Source: Solirubrobacteraceae bacterium (GTDB taxonomy: Bacteria; Actinomycetota; Thermoleophilia; Solirubrobacterales; Solirubrobacteraceae). From it: 22,520 nt of DNA. The notes below the pieces were generated by a model. It made no database searches. It had not been told where the DNA came from and was given only the letters and a program-made list of their open reading frames with translations. Below are positions 5,342 to 14,864 of this stretch, in pieces (the stretch's first letter is position 1; every line of letters begins with the position of its first letter). The position numbers and the translations under genes are program-made. The stretch spans positions 1 through 22,520 of the forward strand of contig JAEMSV010000062.1 in assembly GCA_016462625.1 (NCBI GenBank), in the 5' to 3' direction.

Positions 5342-6712
5342 ATGTCGCGCCGCCTGCGCTTCAACGCGTTCACAATGAACTGCGTTTCCCATATCCACCA
5401 CGGCCAGTGGCGGCGCGGTGACACCCGTCAGCTCGACTACACCGATCTGAACGCCTGGATCGAGCTCGCGAAGCTGCTCGAGCGCGGCAAGTTCGACGCG
5501 ATCTTCCTCGCCGACGTCGTCGGCACCTACGACTCCTACGGCGGCAACCGCGACGCCGCCGTCGAGGAGGGGCTCCAGATCCCGGTCAACGATCCGAGCC
5601 TGCTCATCCCCGCGCTCGCGGCCGCGACCAACGATCTCGGCTTCGCCTTCACCGCGTCCGTCCTCCAGGACCACCCCTTCAACTTCGCGCGCAGGCTCTC
5701 CACGCTCGACCACCTCACCGATGGCCGGGTCGCCTGGAACGTCGTCACGAGCTACCTCGAGAACGCCGGCCGCAACCTCGGCTACGGCGGGCTCCCGCCG
5801 CACGACGAGCGCTACGAGCGCGCCGAGGAGTACCTCGAGGTCACGTACAAGCTGCTCGAGGGCAGCTGGGACGACGACGCCGTCATCAAGGACACGGCCA
5901 CAGGCGTCTACGCCGATCCCACCAAGATCCACGACATCGACCACGTCGGGAAGTACTGGGACGTCGTCGGGCCGCACCTCTCCGAGCCGAGCCTCCAGCG
6001 CACGCCCGTCATCTTCCAGGCCGGCGCGTCCGAGCGAGGCCGCGCCTTCGCCGCCAAGAACGCCGAGGCGATCTTCATCGCCGGCCGCAATCCGCAAGGC
6101 GCGAAAGCGCACGTCGAAGACGTCAAGGAGCAGGCCCAGCAGTTCGGCCGAAACCCCGACGACATCCTCTTCTACCAGGGGCTCTCCTTCATCGTCGGAG
6201 GCACCGAGGAAGAGGCGAAGCGCAAACAAGCCGAGGTCGACGAGTACGCCTCCCAGCGCGGCTACGCCGCCCACTTCGCCGGCGGCATCGGCGTCGACAT
6301 CGCCGCCATCGACCTGAACGAGCCGGTCGGCGAGCTGCAGACAAACTCCGTCCAGGGCATCGTCAAGGGCCTCGTCGAGGCCGCGCCCGACAAGACCTGG
6401 ACCTTCGGCGAGCTCATCCGCTGGGCCACCGACACGCAGATCGTCGGCACGCCCGAGCAGATCGCCGACGAGCTCCAGCAGTGGGCCGACGCCGGCGTCG
6501 ACGGCATCAACGTCATGTACCACCGCACGCCCGGGTCCTTCGAGGACTTCATCGAGGGCGTCACCCCAGTGCTGCAGGAACGCGGCCTCGCCCAGCGCGA
6601 GTACGAGCCCGGAACGCTCCGCCAGAAGCTCACCAACGGCGCCTCAGGTGCCCGCCTGAACGACCGCCATCCGGCTGCCGGCCATCGCAGAAGCGTCCCG
6701 CAGCCCGCCTGA
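5342..6712 (+). CDS. NtaA/SnaA/DszA-family FMNH2-dependent monooxygenase
   Basis: A 456-residue bacterial luciferase-like monooxygenase of the NtaA/SnaA/DmoA/DszA family. It uses reduced FMN from a separate reductase to oxidise and cleave sulfur or nitrogen compounds. The diagnostic segments are all present: FNAFTMN (N-terminal strand), FDAIFLADVVG, an [25 protein letters not shown] run in the first third, [67 protein letters not shown] and the C-terminal LNDRHPAAGHR tail. The length is normal for the family. The ATG at 5342 has a GGAG site 7 nt upstream; an in-frame upstream TTG at 5276 lies inside the promoter and is rejected. It is the first gene of the organosulfur operon, followed 35 bp later by the importer lipoprotein. 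The substrate is unknown; a C-S bond substrate is inferred from context. Confidence 0.88.
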   Translation: MSRRLRFNAFTMNCVSHIHHGQWRRGDTRQLDYTDLNAWIELAKLLERGKFDAIFLADVVGTYDSYGGNRDAAVEEGLQIPVNDPSLLIPALAAATNDLGFAFTASVLQDHPFNFARRLSTLDHLTDGRVAWNVVTSYLENAGRNLGYGGLPPHDERYERAEEYLEVTYKLLEGSWDDDAVIKDTATGVYADPTKIHDIDHVGKYWDVVGPHLSEPSLQRTPVIFQAGASERGRAFAAKNAEAIFIAGRNPQGAKAHVEDVKEQAQQFGRNPDDILFYQGLSFIVGGTEEEAKRKQAEVDEYASQRGYAAHFAGGIGVDIAAIDLNEPVGELQTNSVQGIVKGLVEAAPDKTWTFGELIRWATDTQIVGTPEQIADELQQWADAGVDGINVMYHRTPGSFEDFIEGVTPVLQERGLAQREYEPGTLRQKLTNGASGARLNDRHPAAGHRRSVPQPA

Positions 6713-6747
6713 TCTCCCCGACCCACAACCACCGAGACACAAAGAAC

Positions 6748-8382
6748 ATGCGCCTCACCCACACCCTGCCCCTGCTCGCAGCCGCCGCGATCTCGCTCGC
6801 GGCCTGCGGCAGCGATTCGCAACCGAGCACCGCCGACGAGAAGCCCGCCAAGCCCACCAACGGGGGCACCATCTCCTACGGCCATCAGCAGGAGCCGCCG
6901 TGCCTCTCCGGCGGCTGGGTCGAGCAGGCGTACATCTCGCGCCAGACCCTCGACTCCCTCGTCTCGCAGGACGCGAACAAGAAGATCGTCCCGTGGCTCG
7001 CCCAGTCCTGGAAGGTCTCCGACGACCAGAAGACCTGGACCTTCAAGCTCAAGCCCGGTGTGAAGTTCACCGACGGCACCCCGCTCAACGCGGAGGCCAT
7101 CAAGACGAACTTCGAGACGTGGCTGAACCCGAAGTCGCTGAACAGCACCGTCTTCGTCTACATCGGCGAGTACTACCAGTCGAGCAAGGCGGTCGATGAC
7201 CTGACCTTCCAGCTCAAGCTGGCCAAGCCGTACTCCCCGCTGCTCGAGGTCCTCGCGCAGGGCTACTTCGGCATCCACTCGCCCAAGCAGCTGGCGAAGG
7301 GCGTCGAGGCCAACTGCGAGAAGATCGTCGGCACCGGCGCGTACAAGGTCGACAGCTGGGAGCGCGGCAAGCAGGTCACGTTCTCGAAGAACCCGAACTA
7401 CAACTCGGCGCCGGCCAACGCGAAGCACCAGGGCCCCGCGTACGCGGACAAGCTGATCTGGAAGTTCCTGAAGGAGCCGGCCGTCCGGTACGGCTCGCTG
7501 AAGAGCGGCCAGTCGCAGGTCATCTACGACATCCCGTCGGTCGAGTGGAAGGATGCGAAGGAGAACTACCAGGTCCTTCGCTACCTGACTCCGGGCCGTC
7601 CGCAGACGCTGACGCTCAACACCTCCACGGCGCCGTTCGATGACGTCAAGGTCCGCCAGGCGCTGGCCTACGCCCTCGATCGCGAGGAGTCGGTCAAGAG
7701 CGCGTTCGGTGAGGCCGCGGAGTACAACGGCAACGGCTCGCTGAGCCAGTCCACCCCGAACCACGACGCCGTCGCGGCCAACGCGTACAAGTACGACCCC
7801 GCGAAGGCGGCGCAGCTCCTCGACGAGGCCGGCTGGAAGGAAGGCCCGAACGGGATCCGCCAGAAGGACGGCAAGCCGCTGAAGATCGTCGTCACGTACG
7901 GCGCCGGCTCGATCATCAACTCCGACGGCGCGACGCTCCTGCAGACCCTGCAGCAGCAGGCCAAGGAGTCGGGCTTCGACTGGGAGCTCAAGCCGCTGAC
8001 CCTGACGCAGCTCTTCGGCGGCGAGTACTCCGCGCCGGACAAGTACAACGCGACCCCGGGCTACTGGACGAGCCCGACCGCCGGCGTCCTCTACATCACG
8101 TGGCGGGAGAACACCAAGAAGCACCCCAACCCGTCCAACAACGCCTACTACAACAACCCGCAGCTCGTGAAGACGATCGCGGCGGCGAACTCCACGCTGG
8201 ATCCGACCGAGCAGCGCCAGCTGTACGCGAAGGCCCAGCGGATCATCTCCGATAACTCCGCGGCGATCGGCCTGTACACCCGGACCTCGTCGCTCGCGAT
8301 CGACCGCGACAAGCTCCGGGACGTCTGGCAGGAGCAGTCGCAGGGTGAGCCCGTGTTCTCCGACGCGTACCTCGTGAAGTGA
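6748..8382 (+). CDS. Oligopeptide-type ABC transporter substrate-binding lipoprotein
   Basis: A 544-residue family 5 (DppA/OppA/NikA-like) solute-binding protein. The N-terminus is a lipoprotein signal with lipobox LAAC, so it would be anchored by lipid on the outer face of the membrane. Family landmarks are GGTISYG at the start of the mature domain, LVSQDANKKIVPWLAQSW, WTFKLKPGVKFTDGTPL, IVGTGAYKVDSWERGKQVTFSKNPNYN and VRQALAYALDRE. It lies between a monooxygenase and its own permeases, and its stop overlaps the permease start, so it almost certainly captures the organosulfur substrate (or a sulfur peptide such as a glutathione derivative) used by this operon. The exact ligand cannot be inferred. 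The ribosome site is weak (an A/G-rich stretch before the ATG). Confidence 0.9.
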   Translation: MRLTHTLPLLAAAAISLAACGSDSQPSTADEKPAKPTNGGTISYGHQQEPPCLSGGWVEQAYISRQTLDSLVSQDANKKIVPWLAQSWKVSDDQKTWTFKLKPGVKFTDGTPLNAEAIKTNFETWLNPKSLNSTVFVYIGEYYQSSKAVDDLTFQLKLAKPYSPLLEVLAQGYFGIHSPKQLAKGVEANCEKIVGTGAYKVDSWERGKQVTFSKNPNYNSAPANAKHQGPAYADKLIWKFLKEPAVRYGSLKSGQSQVIYDIPSVEWKDAKENYQVLRYLTPGRPQTLTLNTSTAPFDDVKVRQALAYALDREESVKSAFGEAAEYNGNGSLSQSTPNHDAVAANAYKYDPAKAAQLLDEAGWKEGPNGIRQKDGKPLKIVVTYGAGSIINSDGATLLQTLQQQAKESGFDWELKPLTLTQLFGGEYSAPDKYNATPGYWTSPTAGVLYITWRENTKKHPNPSNNAYYNNPQLVKTIAAANSTLDPTEQRQLYAKAQRIISDNSAAIGLYTRTSSLAIDRDKLRDVWQEQSQGEPVFSDAYLVK

Positions 8383-9368
8383 GCTCGGGCGTCGCGAACA
8401 TCCAGCTCCAGGCCGCCGGCCCCCACCTTCGCGGGGTCCGGCGGATCCTGACGCGCATCGTCGCGGCGCTCTTCGTGCTCTGGGCAGCAGCGACCTTCAC
8501 GTTCTTCGTGCAGACGCTGCTGCCCGGTGACCGGGCGACGCTGATCCTCAACCTGGAGACGGGTGAGGCGCGCGAGCGCAGCGCGGAGGAGACCGCGCCG
8601 GTCAACGAGCGGTTCGGCTTCGACAACCCGATCGTCGTGCAGTACTTCGACTACATCGGCGGCCTGGCGCAGGGCGACCTCGGGACGAGCTTCCAGCAGA
8701 AGCAGCCCGTGACCGACCTGATCGCCGAGCAGGTCGGGCCGACGCTCCTGCTGACGGTCACCGCGCTCGTGCTCGCGTGGATCCTCGCGCTCGCGCTGAC
8801 CATCGGAACGGCGAGACGCGGGAAACGCACATCGGCGATCGGCTCGACCACGGAGGTCATCGCCGCGGGCATCCCGCACTACTGGCTCGGCGTGATCCTG
8901 CTCGTGGTCTTCGCGATCAACCTCGGCTGGTTCCCGGTCGAGGGCGGGACGGGCTTCATCGGGCTCGTGCTGCCCGCGCTGACGCTGGCGATCCCGCTCG
9001 CGGGCTTCCTGGGATCGGTGACGCGCGACGAGTTCGAGAAGGTCCTCGACGAGCCGTTCATCACGAGCGCCCGGGCGCGGGGGATGGGCGACTTCAACGT
9101 GCGCACCCGCCACGCGCTGCGCCACGCCGTGCTTCCCGCCATCACGCTGAGCGGCTGGGCGCTCGGCGCGCTGTTCAGCGGCGCGGTTGTCGTGGAGCTC
9201 GTCTTCGCGCGGCAGGGGATCGGCCAGATCCTCGTCACCGCCGCGAGCGCGCGGGACATCCCGCTCGTCGCCGGGGTCGTGATGCTCGTCGCGCTCATCT
9301 ACGTGATCGCGAACCTGCTCGTCGACCTCGCCTACAACATCGTCGACCCAAGGCTGAAGACCCAATGA
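8379..9368 (+). CDS. DppB-type ABC transporter permease
   Basis: A 329-residue inner-membrane permease of the DppB/OppB class. It has one N-terminal transmembrane helix (about residues 22-42), an extracytoplasmic segment including LPGDRATLIL and the GDLGTSFQQKQPV motif typical of DppB, then about five further helices. The cytoplasmic coupling (EAA) loop reads ITSARARGMGDFNVRTRHAL, and the C-terminus is the usual YNIVDPRLKT. It starts with GTG, overlapping the lipoprotein stop as GTGA, and its own stop overlaps the next permease as ATGA. The tight coupling implies equal production of the importer parts. Confidence 0.9.
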   Translation: MSSGVANIQLQAAGPHLRGVRRILTRIVAALFVLWAAATFTFFVQTLLPGDRATLILNLETGEARERSAEETAPVNERFGFDNPIVVQYFDYIGGLAQGDLGTSFQQKQPVTDLIAEQVGPTLLLTVTALVLAWILALALTIGTARRGKRTSAIGSTTEVIAAGIPHYWLGVILLVVFAINLGWFPVEGGTGFIGLVLPALTLAIPLAGFLGSVTRDEFEKVLDEPFITSARARGMGDFNVRTRHALRHAVLPAITLSGWALGALFSGAVVVELVFARQGIGQILVTAASARDIPLVAGVVMLVALIYVIANLLVDLAYNIVDPRLKTQ

Positions 9369-10210
9369 GCGCCGTCGCCGTCCCTCTTCCCAAGACGCGG
9401 GAGCTGCCGTCGATCGGGCTCGTCCTGGCGAGCGCGTACATCGGGTTCCTCGTCATCGCGGCGATTGCGCCAGCGCTGCTCACGAGCGGCTCGCCGACGG
9501 ACATCGACATCCGCAACACGCTCGAGCCGCCGTCGCTCGAGCACATCTTCGGCACCGATCAGGCCGGTCGCGATCTGTACACGCGCGTGGTGTACGGCAC
9601 GCGTGAGTCGCTGCTGATCGGCCTCGGCGCGACGGGGCTGAGCATGAGCATCGCGCTCATCTTCGGCTTCACCGCCGCGCTGTCGAACAAGGTCGTCGAC
9701 GGCGGCATCAACCGCGGGCTGGAGGTCGTCTTCGCCTTCCCGCCGCTGCTGCTCGCGCTGCTGTTCGTCACCGTCTTCGGGGCGAGCGCGTGGACGCAGA
9801 TCTTCGCCGTCGGCATCGGTACCGCGCCGGGCTACGCGCGGATGGTCCGCGGGCAGGTCAAGTCGGTGCGCGGCTCGGGATACGTGGAGGCCGCGGGCGC
9901 GCTCGGGCACTCGTACCCACGCGTGATCTGGAAGCACATCTTCCCGAACGCGATGCGGCCGCTCGTGGTCGTCTTCACGCTCGGGCTCGGCCAGTCGATC
10001 GTGTGGGCGTCGAGCCTCGCGTTCCTCGGCCTCGGCGTCCCGCCGCCGTCCCCGGAGTGGGGCGCGCTGCTCGACGCCGGCAAGAACTACGTCACGCAGG
10101 CCTGGTGGCTCGAGGTCATTCCCGGCTTGGCGATCGTGCTGTTCGCGCTCGCCGTCACCACCATCGGCCGCTACATCCAGCAACGCCTCGAAGGAGGGCT
10201 CAAGCGATGA
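9365..10210 (+). CDS. DppC-type ABC transporter permease
   Basis: A 281-residue permease of the DppC/OppC class, partner of the upstream DppB-like protein. Landmarks are the pre-membrane motif FGTDQAGRDLYTRVVYGTRESL, about five further hydrophobic segments, the EAA loop GSGYVEAAGALGHSYPRVIW, then FPNAMRPL and the C-terminal LGLGVPPPSPEWGALL segment conserved in DppC. Both ends overlap neighbours by 4 bp. The family assignment is secure; the transported compound is inferred to contain sulfur from the operon. Confidence 0.9.
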   Translation: MSAVAVPLPKTRELPSIGLVLASAYIGFLVIAAIAPALLTSGSPTDIDIRNTLEPPSLEHIFGTDQAGRDLYTRVVYGTRESLLIGLGATGLSMSIALIFGFTAALSNKVVDGGINRGLEVVFAFPPLLLALLFVTVFGASAWTQIFAVGIGTAPGYARMVRGQVKSVRGSGYVEAAGALGHSYPRVIWKHIFPNAMRPLVVVFTLGLGQSIVWASSLAFLGLGVPPPSPEWGALLDAGKNYVTQAWWLEVIPGLAIVLFALAVTTIGRYIQQRLEGGLKR

Positions 10211-11856
10211 CGGATCTGCTCCGTGTCGAGAACCTCCGTGTCGGCTTCAACGGCACGGAGGTCGTGAAGGGTGTCTCGTTCTCACTCGAGGCGGGCAAGT
10301 GCCTCGCGATCGTCGGCGAGTCCGGTTCGGGGAAGAGCGTCACCGCGCGCACGCTCGTCGGGCTGACCGGCGGGAAGCATGAGGTGAGCGCCGACGTGCT
10401 GGACTTCGACGGCCGCAGCCTGATCGGGCTGAAGGACCGCCAGTGGCGCGACGTGCGCGGCAAGGACATCGGCTTCGTGCTGCAGGACGCGCTGGTCTCA
10501 CTCGACCAGCTGCGCCCGATCGGCAAGGAGATCGACGAGGCGCTGCGGCTGCACGACTTCGGGTCGCGCGCCGAGCGTCGCGAGCGGGTGCTGCACCTGC
10601 TCGACGAGGTCGGGATCCCGGAGCCGCTCGTGCGGATCCGGCAGCGCCCGGATGAGCTCTCGGGCGGGCAGCGGCAGCGGGCGCTCATCGCGTCGGCGAT
10701 CGCGCTCGACCCAAAGCTCATCATCGCCGACGAGCCGACGACGGCCCTCGACGTGACCGTGCAGGCGCGCATCCTGCACCTGCTCGAGCGCATCCGCGAC
10801 GAGGGGAGCGCGCTGATCCTCATCAGCCACGACCTCGCGGTCGTGGCGCGGATGGCCGACGAGGTCGCGGTGATGCGGTACGGCGAGATCGTCGAGCGAG
10901 GGGACGCACGCGCGGTGCTGACGGAACCCCAGCACGAGTACACACGCGCGTTGCTCGACGCCATCCCTTCGACGCACTCGAAGGGGACCCGCCTGTCGCC
11001 GGGGACGCCGCACATCGCGGCGGTCCCGGCGACGGAGCGGCGGGCGTCACGCGACGGCGTCCCCGTCCTCGAGGCGACCGACCTCATCAAGACCTTCGCC
11101 GGGCCGGACGGCCGGCGGCGCGTCGTGGTCGACAACGTCTCGTTCACGCTGAACGCAGGGGAGACCCTCGGCGTCGTCGGCGAGTCCGGATCGGGTAAGA
11201 CGACGACCGCGCGCCTCGCGCTCGCGCTGACCGAGCTCGACGGCGGCCAGGTGCTGCTCAACGGCCAGCCGTGGAGCGGGCTGAAGGAGAAGCAGCGCCG
11301 CGCTCGCCGCCGCGAGATCAGCGTGATCTACCAGGACCCGCTCAGTTCGTTCGACCCGCGCTGGAGCGTTGAGCGGATCCTTTCCGATGCTTTGCCGCCA
11401 GGAGCGCACGACCCGCGGAAGCGGGTCGGCGAGCTGCTCGCCCTCGTGGGACTCGAGGACGAGCACCGGGCGCGCCGCCCCCTGCAGCTGTCCGGTGGAC
11501 AGCGGCAGCGGGTGGCGATCGCCCGGGCCCTGGCGCCTGAGCCGAGCGTGATCGTCTGCGACGAACCCGTCTCGGCTCTTGACGTGTCGATCCAGGCGCA
11601 GGTGCTCGACCTGCTCACGGATCTCCAGGAGCAGCTGGGCATCAGCTACCTGTTCATCAGCCACGACCTCGGCGTGATCCACCACATGAGCGACTACGTG
11701 CTCGTCCTCAACGAGGGCAAGGTGGTCGAGACGGGGACCGCTGACGAGGTGTTCTTCGCGCCGAAGAAGCCGTACACGCGGGCGCTGATCGCGGCGCTGC
11801 CGCGGCTCGAGCAGGAGCCCGACGAGGCCGAGAAGCGCCAGGAGGTGCCGGCATGA
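10207..11856 (+). CDS. Fused double-ATPase of the oligopeptide-type ABC importer (DppD-DppF)
   Basis: A 549-residue protein joining the two ATPases that are separate DppD and DppF proteins in many bacteria. The first ATPase has Walker A GESGSGKS (37-44), signature LSGGQRQR (151-158) and Walker B LIIADEP (171-177). The second has Walker A GESGSGKT (325-332), signature LSGGQRQR (428-435) and Walker B VIVCDEP (448-454). Both keep the ISHDL switch histidine region. A linker of about 40 residues (255-290) joins them, and each half ends with the PxxxYTRAL segment typical of oligopeptide importers. Such fusions are common in actinobacteria and in GsiA/YejF-like systems. Start: AAGGAGGG 8 nt before the ATG, overlapping the DppC-like stop. 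Confidence 0.92.
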   Translation: MTDLLRVENLRVGFNGTEVVKGVSFSLEAGKCLAIVGESGSGKSVTARTLVGLTGGKHEVSADVLDFDGRSLIGLKDRQWRDVRGKDIGFVLQDALVSLDQLRPIGKEIDEALRLHDFGSRAERRERVLHLLDEVGIPEPLVRIRQRPDELSGGQRQRALIASAIALDPKLIIADEPTTALDVTVQARILHLLERIRDEGSALILISHDLAVVARMADEVAVMRYGEIVERGDARAVLTEPQHEYTRALLDAIPSTHSKGTRLSPGTPHIAAVPATERRASRDGVPVLEATDLIKTFAGPDGRRRVVVDNVSFTLNAGETLGVVGESGSGKTTTARLALALTELDGGQVLLNGQPWSGLKEKQRRARRREISVIYQDPLSSFDPRWSVERILSDALPPGAHDPRKRVGELLALVGLEDEHRARRPLQLSGGQRQRVAIARALAPEPSVIVCDEPVSALDVSIQAQVLDLLTDLQEQLGISYLFISHDLGVIHHMSDYVLVLNEGKVVETGTADEVFFAPKKPYTRALIAALPRLEQEPDEAEKRQEVPA

Positions 11857-13226
11857 GCAAGCCGCTGCACTTCTCGGCGTTCGTGATGAACACGGCGTCG
11901 CACATCACGCACGGGCTGTGGCGCCAGCCCGAGGGCGACCAGATCCGCTTCAACGAGCTCGACCTCTGGGTCGATCTCGCGAAGCGGCTGGAGGCCGGCG
12001 GGTTCGACGTGATCTTCTTCGCCGACGTCGTCGGGGTCTACGGCGACTACCGCGGCGGCTGGGAGCACCACGCCGAGCTCGGGCTACAGATCCCGAGCAA
12101 CGACCCGCTGGTGATCCTGAGCGCGCTCGCGTCGCACACGGAGCACCTCGGGCTCGCGTTCACCGCGGGGCCGATCCAGGAGCCGCCGTTCAACTTCGCG
12201 CGGCGGCTGGCGACGCTCGACCACGCCTCGAACGGCCGGCTGGCGTGGAACATCGTCACGGGCGTCCTCGACAACGGCTGGAAGAACTTCGGCCACGACG
12301 GGCTGCTCGACCACGACGAGCGCTACGCGTTCGCCGACGAGTACCTCGACGTCCTGTACAAGCTGTGGGAGGGCTCGTGGGAGGACGACGCACTGCGCGC
12401 TGACCGCGCGTCCGGCGTGTTCGCCGACCCGTCGAAGATCCACAAGATCCACCACGTCAGCGAGCACTTCCGCGTGGAGGGCCCGTTCCTCGTCGCGCCG
12501 TCGCCGCAGCGCACACCGCTGCTGTTCCAGGCGGGCTCGTCGCCGGTCGGCCGCCGGTTCGCGGCCAAGCACGCGGAGGCGCAGTTCATCGTGGCGCCGA
12601 ACGCCGAGAAGGCGCGCGGGCTGGTCGACGACACACGCCGCATCGTCGAGGAGGCCGGGCGCCACCGCGACGACCTCACGTTCTGGCAGGGCCTGTCGTT
12701 CGTGATCGGCTCGACCGAGGAGGAGGCGAACCGCAAGGCCGACGAGCTCGAGGAGCAGATCGACATCGACGGGATGATCGCCCACTTCGGCGGCAGCCTC
12801 GGGATCGATCTGGGCTCCTACGAGGAGGACACGCCGATCGATCTGATCCACACCGAGGGCGGGCAGAGCGGCCTGGTGTGGCTGCGCGAGAGCGTGGACG
12901 GGCGGACGCCGACGCTCGGGGATCTCGTGCGCCTGCGCGCGCGAGGGACCCGCGTGATCGGCACGCCCGAGCAGATCGCCGACCGCCTCGGCGAGTGGAG
13001 CGACGCCGGCGTCGACGGGATCAACGTCATCAACCAGACGATCCCGGGCTCCTACGACGAGTTCATCGAGCACGTGCTGCCGGTGCTGCGTGAGCGCGGC
13101 CTCGCGCGCGCGGCATACGAAGAGGGGACGCTGCGGCGCAAGCTCTTCGGCCACGACCGTCTGCCCGACCGGCACCCCGCGGCGTGCTATCGCGGCGCGT
13201 TTCGCACGCAACCCGCATTGACGTAA
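11853..13226 (+). CDS. Second NtaA/SnaA/DszA-family FMNH2-dependent monooxygenase
   Basis: A 457-residue paralogue of the protein at 5342, with the same landmarks in the same order: [31 protein letters not shown], a [14 protein letters not shown] segment, [47 protein letters not shown] and a C-terminal [11 protein letters not shown]. By eye roughly half the residues are identical over the aligned core. It is translated in coupling with the ATPase gene (ATGA overlap) and has a strong AGGAGGT ribosome site 6 nt upstream. The two paralogues bracket the importer genes, suggesting related substrates or consecutive oxidations. Its last codons and stop overlap the start of the ssuD promoter region. 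Confidence 0.88.
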   Translation: MSKPLHFSAFVMNTASHITHGLWRQPEGDQIRFNELDLWVDLAKRLEAGGFDVIFFADVVGVYGDYRGGWEHHAELGLQIPSNDPLVILSALASHTEHLGLAFTAGPIQEPPFNFARRLATLDHASNGRLAWNIVTGVLDNGWKNFGHDGLLDHDERYAFADEYLDVLYKLWEGSWEDDALRADRASGVFADPSKIHKIHHVSEHFRVEGPFLVAPSPQRTPLLFQAGSSPVGRRFAAKHAEAQFIVAPNAEKARGLVDDTRRIVEEAGRHRDDLTFWQGLSFVIGSTEEEANRKADELEEQIDIDGMIAHFGGSLGIDLGSYEEDTPIDLIHTEGGQSGLVWLRESVDGRTPTLGDLVRLRARGTRVIGTPEQIADRLGEWSDAGVDGINVINQTIPGSYDEFIEHVLPVLRERGLARAAYEEGTLRRKLFGHDRLPDRHPAACYRGAFRTQPALT

Positions 13227-13250
13227 ATGTCTATCGACTTGCTGTAGAAT
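13226..13250 (+). promoter_or_regulatory. ssuD promoter with shared 22-bp box (copy B), leaderless
   Basis: Box B (13226-13247) begins AATGTCTA and contains the GACTT core also found in copy A; 15 of 22 positions match copy A. Its right end runs into TAGAAT (13245-13250), a near-perfect -10 followed by 7 nt and the GTG at 13258, so the ssuD transcript from here would be leaderless. A TTGACG at 13218-13223 could be a -35, but the 21-bp spacing is long. The element starts on the last base of the preceding stop codon. Confidence 0.5.
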
Positions 13251-13257
13251 CTCGATC

Positions 13258-14442
13258 GTGTCCCTCAACTTCCACTGGTTCCTCCCCACCTACGGCGACA
13301 GCCGCGACATCGTCGGCGGCGGCCACGGCCTGCGCGCCGGCACCGCTGCGGGTGGGGTGCGGCCGGCGTCGCTCGACTACCTCGGGCAGATCGCGCGCAG
13401 CGCCGAGCAGCTCGGGTTCGTCGGCGCGCTGACGCCCACGGGCGCGTGGTGCGAGGACGCGTGGCTGACGACGGCGATGCTGGTGGAGTCCACGGAGCGG
13501 CTGAAGTTCCTCGTCGCGTTCCGGCCCGGCGACATCTCGCCGACGCTGGCCGCGCAGCAGGCCGCGACGTTCCAGCGCCACTCCGAGGGGCGGCTGCTGC
13601 TGAACGTGGTCGCCGGCGGTGAGGCCGCCGAGCAGCGGGCGTACGGGGACTTCCTGAGCAAGGACGCGCGCTACGCCCGCGCCGACGAGTTCCTCGACAT
13701 CAATCGGAAGCTCTGGGCAGGCGAGACCGTCACCCACGAGGGTGAGCACCTGCGGGTCGAGGGCGCGCGGCTGAACCGCCTGCCCGACCCGGTGCCGCCG
13801 ATCTACTTCGGGGGTTCGTCGCCGGCGGCGCTCGACGTCGCCGCCAAGCACGTCGACACGTACCTCACCTGGGGCGAGCCGCCCGCACAGGTCGCCGAGA
13901 AGCTCGCGGCCGTCAAGCGCGCTGCCGCCGCCGAAGGCCGCACGCTGCGCTTCGGCATCCGGCTGCACGTCATCCCGCGCGACACCTCCGAGCAGGCCTG
14001 GGCCGAGGCGCAGCGCCTCCTCGACGGGCTCGATCCGAAGCTCATCGCCGAGACGCAGGCGGGCCTGGCCCGCAGCGAGTCGGTCGGCCAGAAGCGGATG
14101 CTCGCGCTGCACGGCGGGCAGACGAACGACCTCGAGATCTACCCGAACCTCTGGGCCGGTGTCGGCCTCGTGCGGGGCGGCGCGGGCACGGCGCTCGTCG
14201 GCAGCCACACGGAGGTCGCCGACCGCATCGCCGAGTACCACGGCCTCGGGATCGACGAGTTCATCCTCTCGGGCCACCCGCACCTCGAGGAGGCCTACTG
14301 GTTCGGTGAGGGCGTCCTGCCGATCCTGCGCCAGCGCGGCCTCTGGACCCCGCCGTACGAGCTTGCGACCGACGAGGTCATCTCGCCGTTCCTCCCCATC
14401 CCGACCAGCGGCGAGGCGCGTCAGCCTGCCGCCGCAAGCTGA
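13258..14442 (+). CDS. ssuD: Alkanesulfonate monooxygenase SsuD
   Basis: A 394-residue FMNH2-dependent monooxygenase that converts alkanesulfonates to aldehydes and sulfite. It follows E. coli SsuD closely: [13 protein letters not shown] at the start, TGAWCEDAW with Cys65 (E. coli Cys54), a YLTWGEPP motif, RFGIRLHVI with Arg235 and His237 (Arg226, His228), [19 protein letters not shown] with Arg306 (Arg297), and a HPHLEEAY segment with Tyr347 (Tyr331). Residues 18-34 contain a glycine-rich insertion compared with E. coli. The flexible lid arginine and active-site set are all kept, so it should be active. The GTG start is supported by TAGAAT 7 nt upstream and no Shine-Dalgarno site. It is followed directly by an SsuE-like gene (TGATG overlap). 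Electrons come from the reductases at 17917-18923. Confidence 0.95.
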   Translation: MSLNFHWFLPTYGDSRDIVGGGHGLRAGTAAGGVRPASLDYLGQIARSAEQLGFVGALTPTGAWCEDAWLTTAMLVESTERLKFLVAFRPGDISPTLAAQQAATFQRHSEGRLLLNVVAGGEAAEQRAYGDFLSKDARYARADEFLDINRKLWAGETVTHEGEHLRVEGARLNRLPDPVPPIYFGGSSPAALDVAAKHVDTYLTWGEPPAQVAEKLAAVKRAAAAEGRTLRFGIRLHVIPRDTSEQAWAEAQRLLDGLDPKLIAETQAGLARSESVGQKRMLALHGGQTNDLEIYPNLWAGVGLVRGGAGTALVGSHTEVADRIAEYHGLGIDEFILSGHPHLEEAYWFGEGVLPILRQRGLWTPPYELATDEVISPFLPIPTSGEARQPAAAS

Positions 14443-14864
14443 TGGCTCCCGTGACGGATTGGCCGACCGTTGTCGCGCTCAGCGGCGATCCGCGGATCGG
14501 CTCGACGACGGCCCGCCGGGCCCGCCGTGCCGCGGCGGAGCTCGCGCGCAGCATCGCCGCGAACCCGACGGTCGTGGAGATCGACCTCGCGAACGTCAGC
14601 GCCAGCGTCGAGGACCTGCGCCGTGTGCTCACGCAGGCCGAGGCGATCGTCGTCGCGACTCCGGTCGAGGACGACTGGCCGACCGCGCTCCTGCTCGACT
14701 TCCTCGACGGTATCCCCGTGTGCGCACTGGGCGGCGTCCCGGCGACCACGATCGCTCTGGGCGACAACACGGAGCTGGCCGATCGCCGCCTGCGCGAGCG
14801 GCTCAATGAGCTCGGCGCGGACACGAGCACGCTCTCGGGGTCGGACGCCGTGGCGGCCGCCTAA
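14442..14864 (+). CDS. Degenerate NADPH-dependent FMN reductase-like (SsuE-like) protein
   Basis: A 140-residue flavodoxin-fold protein related to SsuE but shorter than the usual 170-190 residues. It keeps the opening strand and loop ALSGDPRIGSTTARRAR, where FMN phosphate would bind, and the mid strand AEAIVVATPV. In place of the TYKATYSGLLKAFLD stretch that contacts the flavin in true reductases (present in the paralogue at 17917), it has EDDWPTALLLDFLD, without the tyrosines and the glycine. The C-terminal quarter of the family is also reduced. It may no longer bind flavin and could instead assist SsuD or regulate it; this is an inference. It shares one base with the ssuD stop (TGATG), so it depends on ssuD translation. 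A GTG at 14451 is an alternative start. Confidence 0.65.
   Translation: MAPVTDWPTVVALSGDPRIGSTTARRARRAAAELARSIAANPTVVEIDLANVSASVEDLRRVLTQAEAIVVATPVEDDWPTALLLDFLDGIPVCALGGVPATTIALGDNTELADRRLRERLNELGADTSTLSGSDAVAAA

Noticed and set aside
5295..5378. Small overlapping frame with two cysteine codons, possibly a cysteine-sensing leader peptide for the sulfur operon
   Set aside because: Cysteine-coding leader peptides are known in mycobacteria, but here the cysteines are not consecutive, there is no ribosome site or leaderless -10 for this ATG, and no terminator or attenuator stem follows.
6262..8124. Very long open frames on the strand opposite the importer and monooxygenase genes
   Set aside because: They mirror real coding sequence in GC-rich DNA, have Arg/Asp/Val-rich composition with no recognisable motifs, and have no promoter or ribosome site.
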